From assembly GCA_021613335.1 (NCBI GenBank), contig JAJTWR010000021.1, positions 2,044,501 to 2,108,500 on the forward strand: 64,000 nucleotides of DNA, written 5' to 3'. The position numbers were made by a program, and so were the translations under genes. The notes under the pieces were generated by a model. It did no database searches. It was not told where the DNA came from and worked only from the letters and a program-made list of their open reading frames with translations. Numbering within the stretch: the first letter of the stretch is position 1; every line of letters begins with the position of its first letter. Source of the stretch: Whitmania pigra. Taxonomy: Eukaryota > Annelida > Clitellata > Hirudinida > Haemopidae. This document shows, piece by piece, positions 1 to 13,513 of this stretch.

Positions 1-2762
1 GAAGACTAGATATCACGTGAAATTTCCTCATTAAACTCATCCTTCTATCTTTCTGATTTTCATAACTTCAGCCTCCACTTTCAAGTGACACTTTTAAAGT
101 GGTTTACTTTTTAAACGAGTGAAGGTCTTCGTTCAATCAGACAACAATCTCTAGTTTGGATGGGGGTTAAAGGTTTCAATTTCTGAAGTTGGCGTTTGAA
201 GATGTTATCGGTGAGAAGCAATTATCTTTAATTATCCCAATCCTCCCGAGATGAGTTGCACCTGAAATTGCTCGGTGCCAGTTGCTTCCGAGACATTTTC
301 ACTCGGATTTCGCCGAGCGGTGCACACAAACTCTAAACATTAGTTCGTGAAAGAAGATATGCACCTCTGTTTTCGTTCCCAGTTGACTATTTCCTGATAA
401 GATGACGCGTGAAAGACAAGAGGTCGATCCCAGTACATCGCATGTTGCGTTATATTGTCTTACACTATGTCCGTCATCTGGCTTGAGTTTAACGTGCGAA
501 TTTAACCACGACTAAAGCTCCTCCGTTTTGGATTCTATTGGGATCATAAAAAATGAAAAAAACATTTTCAATCTAACTTAAAGTCACAATAAAACCTAGG
601 AGAAAATATCCATTTTGTTCTTTAATGTCTGGGAAGTTGTCTTTCAACTGACAGATTCCCGTCCATCGTGGTGCCTCATTCATCAACCAACAACTTTTGC
701 TTCTGTCTATTTTAGACATTTATAAACGATAAATAATAAAATAGACTACTTTGAACGTTGTAATTGCGTAAACAATTATTTATTAATTATTCACGAACCA
801 CGCCCACCGTGGATCATAAATAATGTTTCATATTTCTATTGGAGCCTCACTGGCGGGAAGATTTCAAACGTATCGAATGATCACTTCACTAATGGCGGGT
901 TGCATTCACCTGGATGAAAAAGTTTGTAAAGGAAGAGCACAGCTTACTTATGACTGCTCATAACTGCAGAGTGTTTAGTTTCAATGACTGGATTCTTCTG
1001 TCGATGTCACTCCCGATTTGCCTCCACCAATACGGTTTGACCCCTTTGAAGGTCAAGTTGTTGAGTCACTTTGGGTTACTTTGACATCCGTTCATAATGC
1101 AGTAATAATCACCGTAACTGTGCGTGTGCATGTGATCAATGTAAACAAGACGAAGTAACAAGAGTAGGTTCTTATGTACTTAAGGTTAATGTTGTTGTGA
1201 TTGCTTTTAAGTGGAGCACGTAATATTTTTAAGATTGGCTTCTTTAACTAGCTTAGTAGGCGTAGTATTATTAAGACATCTGAACACTATTTTTACTGCC
1301 GGACGTACTCTGGTGTTCACAATCAAGCTTAAGATGCGATCTTAACTTTTATTTTATTCATATTTATGTTACTGTGCTCATTATTCATTTTAAATATTGA
1401 AATAGATGGTTACAATAATTCTTTTATTACCATCATCCCCTTGAACTAGTTTAACCCTTCAATGAGAATAAATAAGTAAGTTAATTACAAAGCTTTTTAT
1501 TTGGTAATTCTCCACCTGGGGCAGGCTTCAGTGGTTTGTTTTGATTTCTTTGTTATTCTTCCTTCAAGTGCTTCTCCTGAGGTTCATCATCTTTAATGGC
1601 CAACAAACTCATGACTTGACAACATCACGTGCACATTACTTACGTATTCCTCTCCAATTTTTTTTTCAAAACAAAGACGCTGAAATGCTTTATGAATTTT
1701 TTTGTTTTTCTCTTCAATGACAGTTTTTAATTGAATTCATTGAATTCATTGAAACTTGAATTGCACTCCAATCTTAAGTTCTTAACTGCCTGTTCCTGTA
1801 CACACTACCTTCACATGCATTGAATTGAAATGCGTCGCTGACATCAATTTTCAACAAAACTGTACGTTCGCGTGTGGAAGAACAACAGAGGAGTGAGTCA
1901 GATTAAATATAGAATTTCATCTTCGTTTGTGTTTCACGAGATTTCGTTTCGGACTGAAATAGGTGAACAGCCACTGATTCCCTCTGTTATAAAAAGTTTT
2001 AAAAGGAATTATTCCTTTGATATTTTCATGCAAACGAAGAATTGTAATTAGTTGGAACTTACCATTTGTGACTTGAGAATAATGTTTTCCTTACTCTCGG
2101 GTTATGATCGAAGTTTTCTTTTGTTTGAGGGAAAACATTAAATAATTAAGAAAATATTAAATAATTAATTTCGTTCTGCGAGGCTGATTTATTTCCTCCA
2201 ACAACGTTATGCTCAGACAGTTTATTTACTGCTGACAGTTGACGAAACGATGACTAGTTTTTGTAATTAGATCCATTACGTAATAATTATAATCATTTAA
2301 AATATTTACAGCCACCAATTGCTTAATTACTTTTTAATGAGCTATTATAGTTAAGTAATTAATAATGGCAATACCAAAGATAAGAAAGGGTTGGATTGAT
2401 GTGGACCCTCTACTATGGTTGCTTATAAGAATTTGGAGAAGTTCAAATGTTTTCAAGACCCTATCAAACCTTGTGACCCGATTGCAATATCAGGTACGCT
2501 CTTCTTATCTGTCTTATAATTTTTCTTTCTCTACAATTTACTTGATCATTGATTGGCTTGAGATAATTTTTTAATAACTATTTTAATGAGCTCAATCATC
2601 TCTGGCATTTTCAAAAATAGTTGCGCAATCTGTCATATCGTTGCGTAAAGTATTTATTTTATGTCGTATTACGAGGTTGTCGAAATGGTTTATTATTAAC
2701 CGGATTGTTTATGTAATTTTAAGGGAATCCAATTTTTATTGAGTTCGATGTTGTTATTATTA

Positions 2763-2819
<57 letters not shown>

Positions 2820-4994
2820 TTATTGCTGTTATTTTTATTGTTCCGCGTGCTGCACACGTTGTGTCAAGATATTGTTTATCTTTACATAAATCAAATGCCC
2901 TCTGGTGTCACATTTTGTTTTCACACTCTTATGAGTACCCATTAATTTTTATAAAGTCCTTAGCTATTATATTATTTTATTACTACTATCAATAATTTAT
3001 TATTGTTATTGTATTGTTGTCGTTTTTAATAACTTGTTAACTTTTTTACAATTACTAATTTGCATGACAAGTTTACTTTCTACTTGATTGTTTATCCGAT
3101 GTGATCATGAAGATATTATCTTCTATTTGAAAGCATTCGCTGCCTAGTTAAGCGTTGCTCCAAAAAGAATTCCTAACTTTATAAGTTGTATCGGGTTGAC
3201 CGCACAAACGATTGAATGTTGTCGAATAAGAAATATTTCTTTATCGGTCAGGAAGGATACCAGGTTGACGGGGATGAATGGAGTTTATTGTTCAAAGGGG
3301 AGGAAATTCTTGCTGAGTGAATATTTTTACATTAAAATCGTGCGTCGAACAACTAGGTGACGTGTTATCAACCCGGTATCACGCTGCGATCATTTGCATG
3401 CATTTCTTTCTTCTGGCTGCTCAAGGAAATTCTTTCGTAATATTTGATCTCAAGGGAACTTGCTGAGATGCACCGAGTTGTTGAGGTGAAGTTTGAAGGC
3501 AATAAATTAGCTGAGAAACAGCTGCACTGACATTCACGCTAATTTACGAATACACGGAGAAAAACTTTAACGAATACACGAATCCTCTGTGCCTTACTGG
3601 ACGCGGACATGATCGGCACATTATCGACACCATTTCTTCTTGCTTTATTAAGCGGGAATGAGTTTCACTCTTGCAAGATGATTTTAGGCGCTGAAAGCAA
3701 AAGAGTTCGATGGGTGCTTCTGCACTTCGAGTAGATTTCTCGAAAGTTTGAGGTTATTAAAGATGAAAGAAAGCCTGATAACTGGAAGAAAAAATACTTT
3801 AAAAGAAGGATATCTTTCTTTTCAAGTCCCCCGAAGTTTCGTGTTTCAACGAGAAGATAAATAGGTGGAGATGGTGTCAGTGGATCAATTTTCAGATCGT
3901 AACAAATATATGCACGTTTCTCATTGTCGATCTGCTCCGATAAAAGTGTCTCCTGTAGAGCGTAACTTCTTTAATGAACGTTTCCTGGCTCAGTGATCTT
4001 TCTCACCTGACACGTATAATCGCAATGCATACTTTCACCTGCACCGTTAATAAATTTTCTTGCTCGACTAATCCATCACTTTGTTGCTTATTAATCAATC
4101 GACCGTAATTAACACCTTGTTTGATTATCTAATTATGATATGAATGTTCTTATAATTAATAACATAATTATCTTGGCTAATGAGTGAAATGATCTCCTGA
4201 TGACGACGGCATGAATTATTTTTATTGTTATCGTGTCAATCTATTAAACACGGCGACATAAAAGAAGTTGTATGCTTAGGTAATTGAATTAGTTAATACA
4301 AGTTGTAGTCGCTTTCATCGAGTCTCCAAGCTAATTATCGTGTGCGCCTTTGCAACCTATGTGGGCACATAACATTTCCAACCAACTGTTTGCTCGCCTT
4401 GTCAGACTTTTCAATTGCATTACATAAATAATAATTAAGTGAGTATAATATTAAAAATCTATTTTTAATTGATTTGTGCTATAATTATATAAACACAATT
4501 TGCCCAATGTATTGTAAATATAATGGCATTGCAATAAAAATTATTTTTTATTGTTTGTCAAATTTTTGTCTCGGAGCTAAATAAGCGATTAAATAGAAAA
4601 CAATTTTTATGATTATTATTATCATAAATATAAACAAGCTAATTATGAACAACGCAGCGGTTTAGTGGCCAGTTTGAAGATTTTAATTGCACATAGAATG
4701 CAATTTATGAAAACTTAAACAACGACTACGAGTATGGAACATTAACATTAATTATGTTAACATTAACAATGACAAAACTGAGAACCCGTAACGGACGCGA
4801 ATCACAACAATAGCAACATGTTATTCATGCAACGTAATGATAGCAATGATATGAACATGAACGATAACATTCTAATTTAACGTCAATGTCTATAAATTAA
4901 CGCTATAAATTGTGCCCGAAATGGCTGAATGTTAAAGCAACTTATTATTACAATATATTTTATTATTCGAAAAGCAGGTGTTACTGTGCTTCGT
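1..4994. other. Non-coding AT-rich region, no gene recognised
   Basis: No open frame here shows protein-like composition, splice context or a recognisable domain. The stretch is AT-rich with scattered short repeats, for example a direct repeat of attcattga near 1735-1750, and one (TTA)n microsatellite. Because the first recognisable exon of the netrin receptor begins in mid-phase at 6529, this region probably contains part of that gene's upstream intron or 5' flank. The signal-peptide exon was not found here and may lie before the window. Confidence 0.6.
2752..2821. repeat. (TTA)n microsatellite
   Basis: A nearly pure run of TTA trinucleotides with one or two interruptions. The open frame across it is only low-complexity leucine/isoleucine and is not a gene. 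Confidence 0.95.
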
Positions 4995-5164
4995 GCAGGT
5001 TAGCCGAATGGGTTAAGTGCCTGCATAAGGCGGTAATGTCGTAACGTGTCGTGTTCGGAACACAAACCTGCACTGCCACAAGTGCCCTTGGGAAGGAGCG
5101 CTATATAAATGCTTTCAAAAAGCGCCTCAGACGCTTTGCGCTATGGCGCTGCGCTATATAAATG
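4995..5164 (+). repeat. tRNA-derived SINE, copy 1
   Basis: The element begins with a tRNA-like head carrying an A-box-like ttagccgaatgggtta and a B-box-like tcgtgttcgg. It continues through a conserved cctgcactgcc segment and ends in a short unit containing gcgctatataaatg. The same head and tail occur at 20852 and, reversed, at 12566-12803, which defines a family within this window. The tail unit occurs about once here, against three copies at 20963-21115. The tRNA origin is inferred from box resemblance. No poly-A tail is visible. Confidence 0.85.
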
Positions 5165-6528
5165 AAGTTACAATTACCAAAGTTCCCATGAATCGTTCAG
5201 CGAGGAAGCTGATGTTCGTTGTACCTGCAAGTTATTAATGCTCTCCACGATTATGATTGGCATTTAATATTATTATTATTGTTGTTGTTATTATTATTAT
5301 CACCATTATCATCATTATCATTATTATTATTATTGCTATTTAACATTACTGTAATATGTTTTGTCCTGTGTTTTGTCGGGAGAGAATTTAAGGAAGGAAC
5401 GGTGGACATTTTAAAGCTTGACATTATTCAATTGCTTTGAAATGATTTGATGATCATATATAACGTTGTATGTAACTCATATATAACGAGTGTTGCCACG
5501 TAAAGTGGAGAATTTATTTATTCTTCGTCTGGTCTTTCTTTAATTTATTGTTTTAAGGATCTTCAATTTGTGGCTGACACGAATGGAGAGCTCGAGACAC
5601 GTGACAGGTCGTCCATTGCGTGGTTGCGTAATAATTTATCTACTCCGTGTTGTGGAAGCAGAAAACGAAATTCAATCGTTGATATTGCGTGTATATGAGC
5701 GTGTGTGTTGTTTACCCATGTAAATTCATACGTTTCCTGAAAACGTGAATGGGAAGAATGCATGTTTATTACGCTCTCCATCCGTACTTCGATTAGGTAA
5801 ACAAGACGAAACGAGGCGGAAAGAAGTGAAAGATTGGATCGTGCTGTTCCTGGCCTGATTAAATAGAAAGGCCCGACACTGATAAGCAGGTCGTATGTTC
5901 GACTCAGGTGTATCCACATACAAAGTGATCGAGTGTTCTTCAACGGTCGCGGCAAATGGTCTCCAGCTTTAATCATAACCAATGACGAGCTTCTCTGTCA
6001 TTTTCTCATCTAACGAGCTTTTTACCTTTGAGGGATGAATTGTTGAGGAGCGAGAAGATGTTTGAACGCCAAGTTTTACCAATCAAGGTGTTGATGGCGT
6101 CGATCGTCTGCCATCGGGCATCGCTGAGATTAAAATCTCACGAATGATCGCCTGGGGGTGATGCCCTTTGAAAGATAGCGTTCGAATGAGACGGTGTGAT
6201 TGATATTAGTTGCAGTTATTTTCCAAGCAACTCAAGCCATTGCAAAACTTGGGAGTTGTTAGAGTTGTAATTGCTTATCGACGATGAAGACTTATTTCAG
6301 ATTTAAATTTCGAGTTGCAAAAGATGCTCGGATGCTCAATTCATTCATTTCAGTTAATCATTCTTTCGTTCAATTCGAAGCGTTGAATGACGGTGTGTTG
6401 ATGGAAGACCCGATGATAACGTTCGTGATGTCCGATGATGATGATGATGACGGTGATGATGATGATGACGATGGTGATGATAACGATGATTAGGATTAAG
6501 ATTTTAACGAATTATTATATTCTTTTAG
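5165..6528. other. Non-coding stretch before first netrin-receptor exon
   Basis: This holds a (TTA)/(CAT) microsatellite at about 5262-5338 and a (GAT)n array at about 6433-6492. Several open frames cross it but none resembles a protein. Sequence just before 6529 ends in a pyrimidine tract and AG, serving as the acceptor of the first recognised exon. Confidence 0.6.
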
Positions 6529-7417
6529 CTCTTCCATTGGACACGTCCCCTTCCACTTTTGCCGACTTGACCTTTCTGGCAGAACCTTCTGACGTCATCA
6601 CGACACGTGACAAATCGGTGACCTTCGATTGCTCTCTGGGTGGTGGCGCCATCAAGAAAGTTCAACTAGAATACTTGTGGTTCCGGAATGACCATCAGTT
6701 GGTTTTGAACAGCAGGAGGTGAGATCGGGTTGTGCTTCTGTTTATCCGCACACGTGTCTTTCATTCGAGAGTCTCCAACAGGAAGCTCATGCAGAATGGA
6801 TCCCTTGTGATGGACGGAAGGTTGGAGGAAGGCATGTACCACTGCTTAGTCACCATGGAAGCGTTGGGAGCCATCATCAGTAAAAGGGCAGAACTCAAGC
6901 TTTTGCGTTAGTACCTTCACATCGCTATGATTGTTATCATTATCCATGACGCTCTTGCTTTTGGCAAACTCTGCCGATCGTAAAGATTAGAATCATCATC
7001 ATCATCATCGATGTCATCGTTTAAGAATGAGCTACTCTTTAATATGTGAGATCATCAACATCGTCCATTATGTGCGAGATGACATAATTATGAAAATAAT
7101 TATCGAGTAGTAAATTTTATAGCGCGCATTTTATGGTAATTCTGGAGTGGAGAACATCGGCGTTTGATGGGTCTGGTCATGATATTAATGGTTATTAATG
7201 CCTGCCTGGCAGCCATCTGCTTTCATTCATCTCCACTTTCATTCATCCATCTCTCCATCAATCCTTCCTTGCTTGATATCTTGAGATGATAACTTTTATC
7301 TTTTTTCCTTCCCACTATATATAAATCCATCACCATTCGCTTTGAAACTTCAGCAGACATATAAGGCCTTCCAATCTCTTATTTAATATGTCTTTGCTCG
7401 TGTATATGTGCGCATAA

Positions 7418-7453
<36 letters not shown>

Positions 7454-9564
7454 AATTATTATGCAATATGAATCAGGTAAGAGTTATTTAATTAGAATTT
7501 ATTCGTGTCATTTGAGAAAGTGAAGGGGAGACACGCATAAATACAAGCAAATATAAACAAATATAAATAGAGGACTCTTTCACACTTGTAATGGAAAGTG
7601 GCGCCAAGGCTGCCAAAAGGATTTCAGTCTGAATAATTGTGTGATTATACAGGCCACACCGCATGATTGTGTGATTACACAAGTCACGTACATAACGTAA
7701 ACATACAAGGGCGTGAATGAATGTCTGTTGCATGTAACCCTGAATACATCGCTACCACCTATGGTGAGACAAAGCATAAAACTTACACCCTAGAAAGATA
7801 TGATTGAGACTTCTTGAAGTTTTTCATTGCAAACAGCTTTTTCTCTTCGATATTCTTAACTCTTAAGTGGCCAGTTTATCCAAAAGAATGAATCAGGTTT
7901 GATTTTTCGCAAACAGCTCTGGAACGATGGAATCCCGGTAATGCGAGAGAGACATCGGAAGTTCTCGCTTACGCAGGGGACACGGTCATACTACCGTGCA
8001 GAGAGTCATCTGGTGCCCTACCTCAGCACAAGTCTACGGTTGAGTGGCTGAAGGGGGACGCAGAATTAGACCCCTCCGATCAGAATCGGGTTATCCATCA
8101 TACCGAAGGGGGTGTATTAGAAATCAGATCGGTGCAGTTTTCGGACTTTGGCAGGTACCAGTGCAGACCTTTGAGAGGTGGTGAATGGTGGAGTGAGGTT
8201 CATCTCATCCAAAACACGGACCCCAGTGAGTCTTCATCGCTTCTGATTTATCGTTTGCCACAATTACCTTGATGCCAGTGAATGATTAATTGCAGCTTCT
8301 TATCAGGGTCAGGCCCCAAAATTCGTCGCCAGGCCACGGGACGTGGTGGGCGTGGAGGGGGGAATGGTGGTTCTCCTGTGCGCTGCCAACGGACGAGACA
8401 GGAACGGTAGGAAGGCAAAAGTTGTGTGGTTGAAGGATGGAATCACTCTCGATCTCAGGTATGTTGAAACTTTTCGATGTCTCAGATATCGTATTATAGC
8501 TGATATTGATATTATAATTAAATATATTGTATTATAATTACTGATGTTATAATTAAAACAATAAAGTCTAATTAACTCTTGCAAACTCAAATTGGCATGC
8601 TCCAATGCTTTATGGAAGTCTCAGTTGTTTTATTGGGCGATGATGGCTTTGTGAGCTCTTGTGGACCTCAGTACAATGGGGCTTTTTATTTGATGGATGC
8701 ATTCAGTGGTAAAGATGATGACATTTTCCTCAAATTCCAGCCAATCAGGTCTTCCCTACCATAACATCACTTCCATCTTGAAGCTGACGAATGAATGACA
8801 ATGTCATCAGTCATTGCTTCCTTCATTTGTCATCTCTGATTGAATTTTTTTGTCAGCATTATTCAGATGGGAGACAATAAATCATTGGAAATTAATTAAA
8901 TGCATTGCAGTTATTTTTATATTTTTTAATTAAATTAAAAATTTAATTAGACTTCTTATGTAGACAAAGATGAAGAGAGACTTGTTAATTAATTATGCTA
9001 ATGAGCCTGCTGCATGTTTACAGTACTGAGGGACACTTCTCACAAGTGGGAGAGGGAACTTTGAGGATAGATGGATTGATGGAGGAGGATGGTGGACAGT
9101 ACACCTGCAGAGCATCCAATCTGGAGGATAGCATCGATTCAGATGTTACGCTCACTGTTCAAGGTGATGATGATGACTACGATGACGAAGTTGACTATTA
9201 TAGTGAAGGTGTAATATAATAAATAGTAGTAACGCTGTTGGTGAAGTTTGATGACGTGTGTTCATTGACCGTGAGTTCAATTTATTTTTAGTTCCTCCAA
9301 AGATCAGAGTGAGACCGAGGAACGTGGCTTCGAATCCCAACACGGACCTGCAACTGTCATGCGACATTTACGCCAATCCTCATCCACAGGTCACCTGGTT
9401 CAAGAATGGGTCCCCCTTGGCATTGGATGACTATGTGGAGGTGGTCGATGGTCACAACTTAAGGATGCTGGGAGTCGAACCGTCGGACTCTGGCATGTAT
9501 CAGTGCATTGCGGAGAACCCCGCTGGGAACTTGCAAGCTGCGGCTCTTCTCTTCGTCAGCAGTG
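6529..9564 (+). other. NEO1: Netrin receptor: four Ig domains (six exons)
   Basis: Ig1 is split over 6529-6718 and 6782-6906, Ig2 is in 7917-8225, Ig3 is split over 8296-8458 and 9024-9163, and Ig4 is in 9292-9564. Each has the expected first cysteine, the core tryptophan (YLWF, VEWL, VVWL, VTWF) and the YxC of strand F (YHC, YQC, YTC, YQC). In this family the Ig domains form a horseshoe-like N-terminal module. The first exon starts in phase 1, so at least one upstream coding exon exists. Confidence 0.92.
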
Positions 9565-10388
9565 GTGGGTTTTGAGATAAATTAGAAATAAACTCTGAGA
9601 TAAATTTAATTTTAAAAATTTAAAATAAATTTAATTTGTATTAACTTTAGATAAATTTAGGACATTTTGTTGTGTTTATTGTGATGTTATTTATTCAGTT
9701 GTCATATTGTTACATCAAGTTAGTATTAGACAGCTTTCTTTTGACAGGTTTGCTATTAATTATTAATGTTTGCACTGTGATATTTTTATATTAATGAAAT
9801 CAATCAATTGATATTACCTCAATGAATGCAGACCTTAAATGGGATGCGTTATTCTAGGCATTATTGAAAATATTTGCCATCCGATAATCATTTGAGAATA
9901 ACAAAGGATGGAATTAAATTAAATTTTACTTTTGGAACACAAAGAGCATTTATTTATTTACTTATTTATCTGATTAAAGTTTGTTGCATAACTAAGATGA
10001 TTTGGACCTAACACAAAGAGCAGAATATCTTCGATACCAATGTTCTTGGAGACAAAGAAGTAGCAGCGTTTTGATCGGACGGAGGTCATGAATATTGATC
10101 GACCTTATGAATAAATATGTTGACAGTCGATTGGCTGTTTCGTTACGACGTATTAATAATCGCGGCAAGCTTTTAAGATCTCTTTGATGTCTTCCACACC
10201 TTGGAGGAGGAAACTAATTGTGGTGTTGTGCTCTTGTGTTGTTGCTTGGTGATGCGATTGCATGCTTCTGTTGTTGTGAAGTTGAAATCTGCTGTGTATT
10301 GGGCTTGAGGTCTACTCTATTCTTAAGAAATATATTCTATTTCTTTACTTAATTTATTAGTGCCGACTGTTATCTTTATTATTATTAA

Positions 10389-10445
<57 letters not shown>

Positions 10446-11153
10446 CAATTTCATATGCTGCTCATTCAGTTATTTCATCGTTCATTCTCTTTAGAAGAGC
10501 TTTCTGAACCTATGGTTAAAATGTTGTTGCTATTGTTAGCTTGCCACAGGAGTGTTGATGAACGAGGGGTCCTCACCTCTCTATGACAGGATTTTCATTC
10601 TTATTACTTTTGTTGTTATTGTTGTTGTTGTTGTTAGCTTCAATTCTAATCAATCGTTTCAAATTTATTTAAAATTGAAATCATAAATTAGAAAATTATG
10701 TTTTAGTTGTCATTGTTTTAGGGGATAATTTTAGTGCATAAAAACATTAGAGAATATTAATAGCTGAATAGTGATGAAAACATTTGAATTAAGTTTGAAT
10801 TATTTAAAATAAAAAAGCATCTTTGTTTCCAAATGTTTTTTAATGTAGAAAATGGACTGAAATGTTTAAGATAAAAGTTTTAAATTCATTGGCTGTGGTG
10901 TTCATGATTATGAATGTCATTGATAAGTTTCTCAGATCGTTTAACTATTATTATTTTTGTTGTTTTATTATTATCATTATCATTATCTTTGTATTTGTAG
11001 TTATCCAATTTTTTAAGTACCTTATGTATCAAGATAGGATTTGTTGGCACTTCTTCCATTTATATAGCCCCCCACTTGCATAATGACTCGTTGTTACTGC
11101 CTCATTGCACACATTAGCCAACCTATATGCCACAGTAAATGTCATTATTACTA

Positions 11154-11191
<38 letters not shown>

Positions 11192-12269
11192 TATTATTAT
11201 TATTATTAATTTTTTTTTTTAGTATTTTGTTACTATTATATTATCATCATCTTTTGCCACTTGACTCGTCGGATAACTTATCTCTTGTATCAATTCTCTT
11301 CTTATCACGATTAGTTAACCTTATTCTATTTAGTGCCATGACCTTTGAACTGCTGAACTTCAACTTGCAGACAACAGGACCCAGCTTTTGAATCCAGACC
11401 TGCCCACACCTTCAGCTCTGACCTCTTCGATTAGGTTCACGAGGTCAGTCAGCATCTCATGGAGACTTCCTGATTCTGTGGCCAACTTTGAGGATGTGGT
11501 TGGGTACTTGGTCTCTTGGGAGGAGGAGTCAGAGAATGAGTGGGTTTCATGAATAATTAATCAGCAAGATAATTTGTTATAATTCACAATCAGAGTTTGC
11601 AATTGAAATTTTAGATCTGATGACAAGAGGAGGAGGAGGAGGACGATGAACGTGACGTCACTGGAAGCAAATCTTCAGTTCTTGAGGCCGTCGACGAGGT
11701 ACAGGGTGGACATCGTGTCCTACGATCAGGAGGGATTTGTCAGTCGCCCTGCCATCGATCACTTTAACACTCAGGAAGAAGGTTGGCTAATAAATATTCA
11801 TATCATCGTATATTTAATCCCTTATGCTGGTTAATAAATATTAATCATATTCATATATGGTTTCTGCTGGTTAATAAATATTCATATAAATCATATATTG
11901 TTTGTGCTGGTTAATAAATATTAATCATATTAATGTATTGTTTCTGCTGGTTAACGAATTAGAGTTTATTTATAATACATAAAAAAATAATGTTGATGTT
12001 GGTAAATAAATTTTGAACATATTCACAAACAGTTTATCTTGATAAATACATAAACAGTTTTTGCTTGTTTTATGCGCTTTATTTGTTATTGAGTTGTGTG
12101 CTTAATATGGTATCATGCATGTTGTTGCCACAATACTTGATTGAAGTTGGATTATGGTCTCTTGTTGATGTTGTTGCAAATGGCTTTTAACCACAAACAT
12201 ATGCCTGGGTGCTGAGATTATTCACAAATTGATTTTTTGCTATTATTACTATCATCATTATTATTATTA

Positions 12270-12316
<47 letters not shown>

Positions 12317-12408
12317 TATTATTATTATTATTAATTATTATTATTATTATTATTACTATTATTATTATTATTATTGTTACTATCATTATTATTATTATTA
12401 TTATTATT

Positions 12409-12441
<33 letters not shown>

Positions 12442-13465
12442 AATATTTATAATAATTAATTATTATTATTATTATTATTACTAGCATTATTATTATTATT
12501 ATTATTATAATTATTATTATTATTATTATTATTAATGACGTTGATGGTTTTATTTTTGATGATATGTTTATTTGTATAGCACCCCTTCCATGGGGTGCTT
12601 CGTGACGGTACAAGCTGGATTGCGAACATGACACATTAGAGCTGTTACCTTTACAGTCATTCTCAGGCATGATACCCTCTGAGCTAACTTGCCTAGCCTG
12701 CCATTTATATAGCGCTCTTTTGCAAGGGAGCAGGCTGGGTTTCCAATACGACATATTGCGACTGTTGCCTTTATTGCCTGGCGGGCAGGTTGGCCAAATG
12801 GGTTATTATTATTAACTAATAGTGATCACAAACTTTTAAATAGTACCTATCCTTCTAAGCCATTGTCACTTTCATGATCGTAATCAACACCACAGCTCAA
12901 GTTCCAGAGCCTCCCGTGAATCTCCAAGCTGCAGTTCTTTCCTGTACTTCTATCCATCTTTCTTGGGAGGGTTCAAACCCTGGGGTGACCTTGGGATTCA
13001 AAGTCTTCTACTTCGACGTGTCCGACGGGTCAATGGAGTATGAAGTCACAGTTTCCAGTTCTTCCTGTGTACTGGAAGACCTCAAAAAGTTTACGACATA
13101 CAGTTTCAGAGTGTCTGCTTTCAATAACAATGGCCAAGGATCAAGTACTGGTGATATCACAGCCAGAACTTACTCTGATGGTATTATTGTTACTGTTGTA
13201 ATTATTACAATTATTATTGTCATGTAGTTGTTGTTGTCACCAAAACAATAATATTTTTTATTAATTTAATTAACCACAGTTCCTTCTGAAGCACCACAAA
13301 ATGTTTCCCTCGAGACTTTGAGTTCGACGGTGAGTTCAAGTTCAAGTTGTCTCGAATGGCCTCATTTTATGATTTAACTGTCTTGCCTTAAATAAACCTT
13401 CAAATTAAGCAATATAAAAATGAAACTTTCATTAACTCAATCAGCCCTTAACAATAATAATAATA

Positions 13466-13513
<48 letters not shown>

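Noticed and set aside
5219..5440. Open frame beginning with a Leu-rich run, resembling a signal peptide for the netrin receptor
   Set aside because: The Leu run is the (TTA)n microsatellite, the frame ends in a stop, and no donor in the needed phase follows.
12229..12754. Poly-Ile, poly-Tyr and poly-Val open frames
   Set aside because: Direct translation of trinucleotide repeats.
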